From the NCBI GenBank assembly GCA_963693315.1, contig OY856187.1:75151394-75215393 (forward strand): DNA of 64,000 bases. The letters run 5' to 3'. The DNA is from Diogma glabrata. Its lineage: Eukaryota; Arthropoda; Insecta; Diptera; Cylindrotomidae. Below, piece by piece: positions 61,228 through 64,000 of the stretch; positions within the stretch are counted from its first letter, which is position 1; every line of letters begins with the position of its first letter. Made by a program: the position numbers and the translations under genes. The notes under the pieces were generated by a model. The model made no database searches. It saw nothing but the letters and a program-made list of their open reading frames with translations, and was not told the origin of the DNA.

Positions 61228-64000
61228 CCTAATAAAATGTTTATCTGCATAATAAACATCACACTACATATCACTTTTTATATATCGGTTCTTAAAAGAT
61301 TTGTAGTACTCGGTTATTTGAATATTAGAAGAATTCATTTAAACAAAATTTTTTAAAAAGTAAACTATCAATATTATTTCAAATAAAAATTATAGAACTT
61401 TAAAAATTAATTTTTTAATTAAACCTTTTTTTAATTAAACCTAAAAAGAATATTTCTTAAAACAGTTTTGATGCAACAAATAATTATAAAAACATTAAAT
61501 TTAGCATATTCCAAATATTTTGAACTTGTATTTTGCAATTTTGATCCAAATAAAACGTCGCTGCTAATCTGTAGAAAGCTTCAAAAAATACTTTTTCTAT
61601 TCCTATCACAGTAAATTATAAATTACATCACACTATCCATGACATGTAAATTGATTATTTCAAATAGTGTGCGGCAAGTAAAAAAAAATGTGCGGTAATG
61701 GATTTTCATATATATATTACGAAACACTTTTAATAAAAAGAAAAATTTTTATTTAAAGAAAAATTTGATTTTTAAAAATTAAATATTTCAATTCATTTTG
61801 TACACAGAATAATGCAAAGCCTACCACAATTTGTAAACTACATATTTGCATTTAATTTATAATTAGTAGTTGATTTTTTCAAGTAATTATATGCGTTTAG
61901 GCATTAAAACAAATTCGTAGAAAAAGTATATAACAAATCTCGAGTTGTAAAGCATTTTCCATGCTCGTGAAGATACTGCTCTCGACGCTACACATCTCGT
62001 GCGTAATATTTTCCCTCGCATGTAAAATGCTATTTACAACTCTAAATATGTAATATACTAATTTCATCTGCTATCATAGAAAAAATTATTTATTTACGCA
62101 CAAAGAATGTTGTATGCAAATTTATTGTGAAAAGGTTTTCCTAAGATATCTATGATGCTTTTCATTTTGAATAAATGTATTAGTAAGAATATTTTATTAT
62201 GGTTGATAAAAAAATTTATAGGAAATTCATAGGAAATATTTTGCAGTTGTGGATAAAATTATAGCATCTATAGTATTCGCATTGTGAGATGGCAATTCTT
62301 CACGAGGATGAAGTTTACGGAACGAGTGTAGCGAGTTGATGCGCGTCAGTAATCAGTAGTAAGCAGTAAGTTCAACTCATACAGTTTTCAGTTTTCCAGT
62401 TTTTCAAATTTCTTCGATGCAAGGCAATCTGCAATTTGAGTATCTTTTACAGATACTGTAGATATCAAACGGTTTAAAACCTTTTAGTTTTTCATGCTGT
62501 ATCAACTGTTTGGAACTTTTTGTGCTCGATTGATTGAGTTCCAAGTCGAATGAACACCGCTATTGCCGTAACTCTTCAAAAGTTAAGGTTATCACCAATA
62601 CATGAATGATGTGATGTCAGAAAATGAAACATTATTGCATATGCTGAGGCAAACAAGTCTTATCAGATGTATGTCCAAATAGCTAAATTCTTAACAGTTA
62701 TTATCACTATTACTAGGGCTAATAAAAAAGCCGAATAAATCCACCATAACCTAGGTTGGTTTAGCCAAATAAATAACGAATGCCGCAATTAAAACTATTA
62801 TTTTAATTTGCTTAAAATAATCAGTTCGATCAAACCATCACATTGTTCGGTTGGAATTAACCCAATTTATATTTCATTAACAACACAAATATTTTGCTCA
62901 ATAAAACAAAATCCTCTATCAACTGTTTCAGCACAAATTACATTAAAATCGTTTCACTTCAAGTAATCACATTACATTTAAATTATCTCAAACATCATCC
63001 AACCACAATGAACTAAAATGCAAAACAATTAAAAAAAAGCTCCCCATCACAAAGCACAGATACAATCACAAAATGAAAATAAAACTTTAACAAAATTAAA
63101 ATTTTAAAATAAAAATTCAAAAACTAAAAAAAAATATATAACTACAAAAAGCTTAAAAAAGCTTCCACCATAAATCAAGTTTTAAGTGTGAGTAATTCTA
63201 TGTGCATTGATTGTTGCATAATTTATGGGAAGTTATTATTTCAGGGTGGTTGGTAAGCTTTTGTGATGGATCGTGGTGGTTTTATGTTTCAGTGTTTTTC
63301 GTATATTTTTTTGATTGGATAAATTTAAATAGAAAATCTAGGAATTAATAACACAAAAAAGGTCAATATTGAAATTGACCAAAATCGATGAACCATAAAA
63401 TAAAAATAAAAAAATTAAAAAAGTTCGCGTCAAATAGGAAATAGATATTTTCATGCTTTGCCACATTTTATTCTGTTTTTTTCGTTTCATTTTATTTGAT
63501 CGTGCTGGGGATTTTGGAATGGGATGGGTGTGTTTGCGTATCGTTCTATTGAGTTTATCGATTACATAATTCAATTTTTTTTAATTAAATAAGTTTCAAA
63601 AAACACTTGTTCAATAAAAATGCTCAATTGCGTTGAAAGGTTAAATAAATCAATAAATTGATGTGGAACGTTTGCACAAAATAAATCAATTGATACGAAT
63701 TAACCTGAAAACTCATGTTTGAATACATTTTTTGATGAATTTGATGGTTTCAAAAAAAGAAAAGACAAGATTAATTCTTTGCCAGAAATTATTGACCCAA
63801 AATAAATAAAAAAGTTATCTCAAATATTTCAAGGTAAAAAAATCTTAATGAATTTTAATTTTTTTTTGCGATACAAAAATACATTAAAATTCTTTAATCT
63901 GTCGATATTGATCAAGGAACATTCTATGAAAATGTGTCACGATTGAACAAGATTGATTACAGCTTAATATCATTGACACTTTTATTCTTTCCAATGTTCG
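61228..64000. other. AT-rich, no gene seen
   Basis: About 2.8 kb without a supportable gene. The minus-strand frame at 63338-63574 is AT-rich and unremarkable. The helicase frame does not resume after the palindrome. A hairpin at 61942-62042 is listed separately. Confidence 0.5.
61942..62042. repeat. Imperfect hairpin, about 100 bp
   Basis: 'gagttgtaaagcattttcca' pairs with the reverse complement of the end, 'gagttgtaaatagcatttta', followed by 'tgctcgt' against 'tgcgagg'. The interior is unusually GC-rich for the neighbourhood ('ctcgacgctacacatctcgt'). Probably a small hairpin repeat; no function inferred. Confidence 0.6.

Overview
The window is AT-rich (roughly 70% A+T by eye), almost gene-free eukaryotic DNA made of layered transposable elements (TEs). 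A tRNA-Trp-type primer binding site on a Ty3/gypsy element, a poly(A)-tailed LINE with endonuclease and reverse transcriptase, hAT, Helitron and long-TIR DNA transposons, and long (TA)n tracts all point to an arthropod, most likely an insect. I could not resolve the order. I find no convincing intact host gene, tRNA or rRNA. The only long intact reading frames are two near-identical LINE polyproteins (about 1,007 and 1,010 residues).

Layout. 1-8790: dispersed repeats, two 5'-truncated LINE tails, a nested inverted-repeat element, minisatellites (31-bp and 33-bp units) and a TA-flanked MITE. 8791-9597: a degenerate 5' LTR, itself split by a 266-bp insert with a 10-bp target duplication. 9373-43117: a tandem array of six copies of a 3.65-kb unit. 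Each unit holds the tail of this LTR, a dead Ty3/gypsy pol remnant of CsRn1-like type, the start of a 3' LTR, and about 950 bp of flank. Copy 1 carries a private 4.6-kb TA-flanked DNA element with subterminal motif arrays. Copies 3 and 5 carry the same LINE at the same site, so copies 3+4 and 5+6 form a 10.9-kb higher-order repeat. 43404-44080: a 9-bp minisatellite open in all three forward frames. 45840-46975: a decayed LINE. 46991-51133: a stretch bounded by inverted CCGGTAATACC-rich ends and containing a 382-bp MITE.

53411-57088: three (TA)n tracts separated by a deleted hAT element and by a 1.96-kb element with 674-bp terminal inverted repeats (TIRs), which look like two insertions into one TA microsatellite. 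The second element encodes part of a transposase-like domain I recall only from uncharacterised repetitive invertebrate proteins. 57452-60784: a broken Helitron (two-tyrosine Rep region and PIF1-like helicase) whose 5' part is duplicated in a 1,030-bp unit with internal 344-bp repeats. 60786-61227: a perfect 207-bp-arm palindrome. The remainder to 64000 is AT-rich with no gene seen.

The elements do not form a pathway. The window records decay of a gypsy element, tandem amplification of the dead copy, secondary insertions, and homogenisation of the array by recombination.
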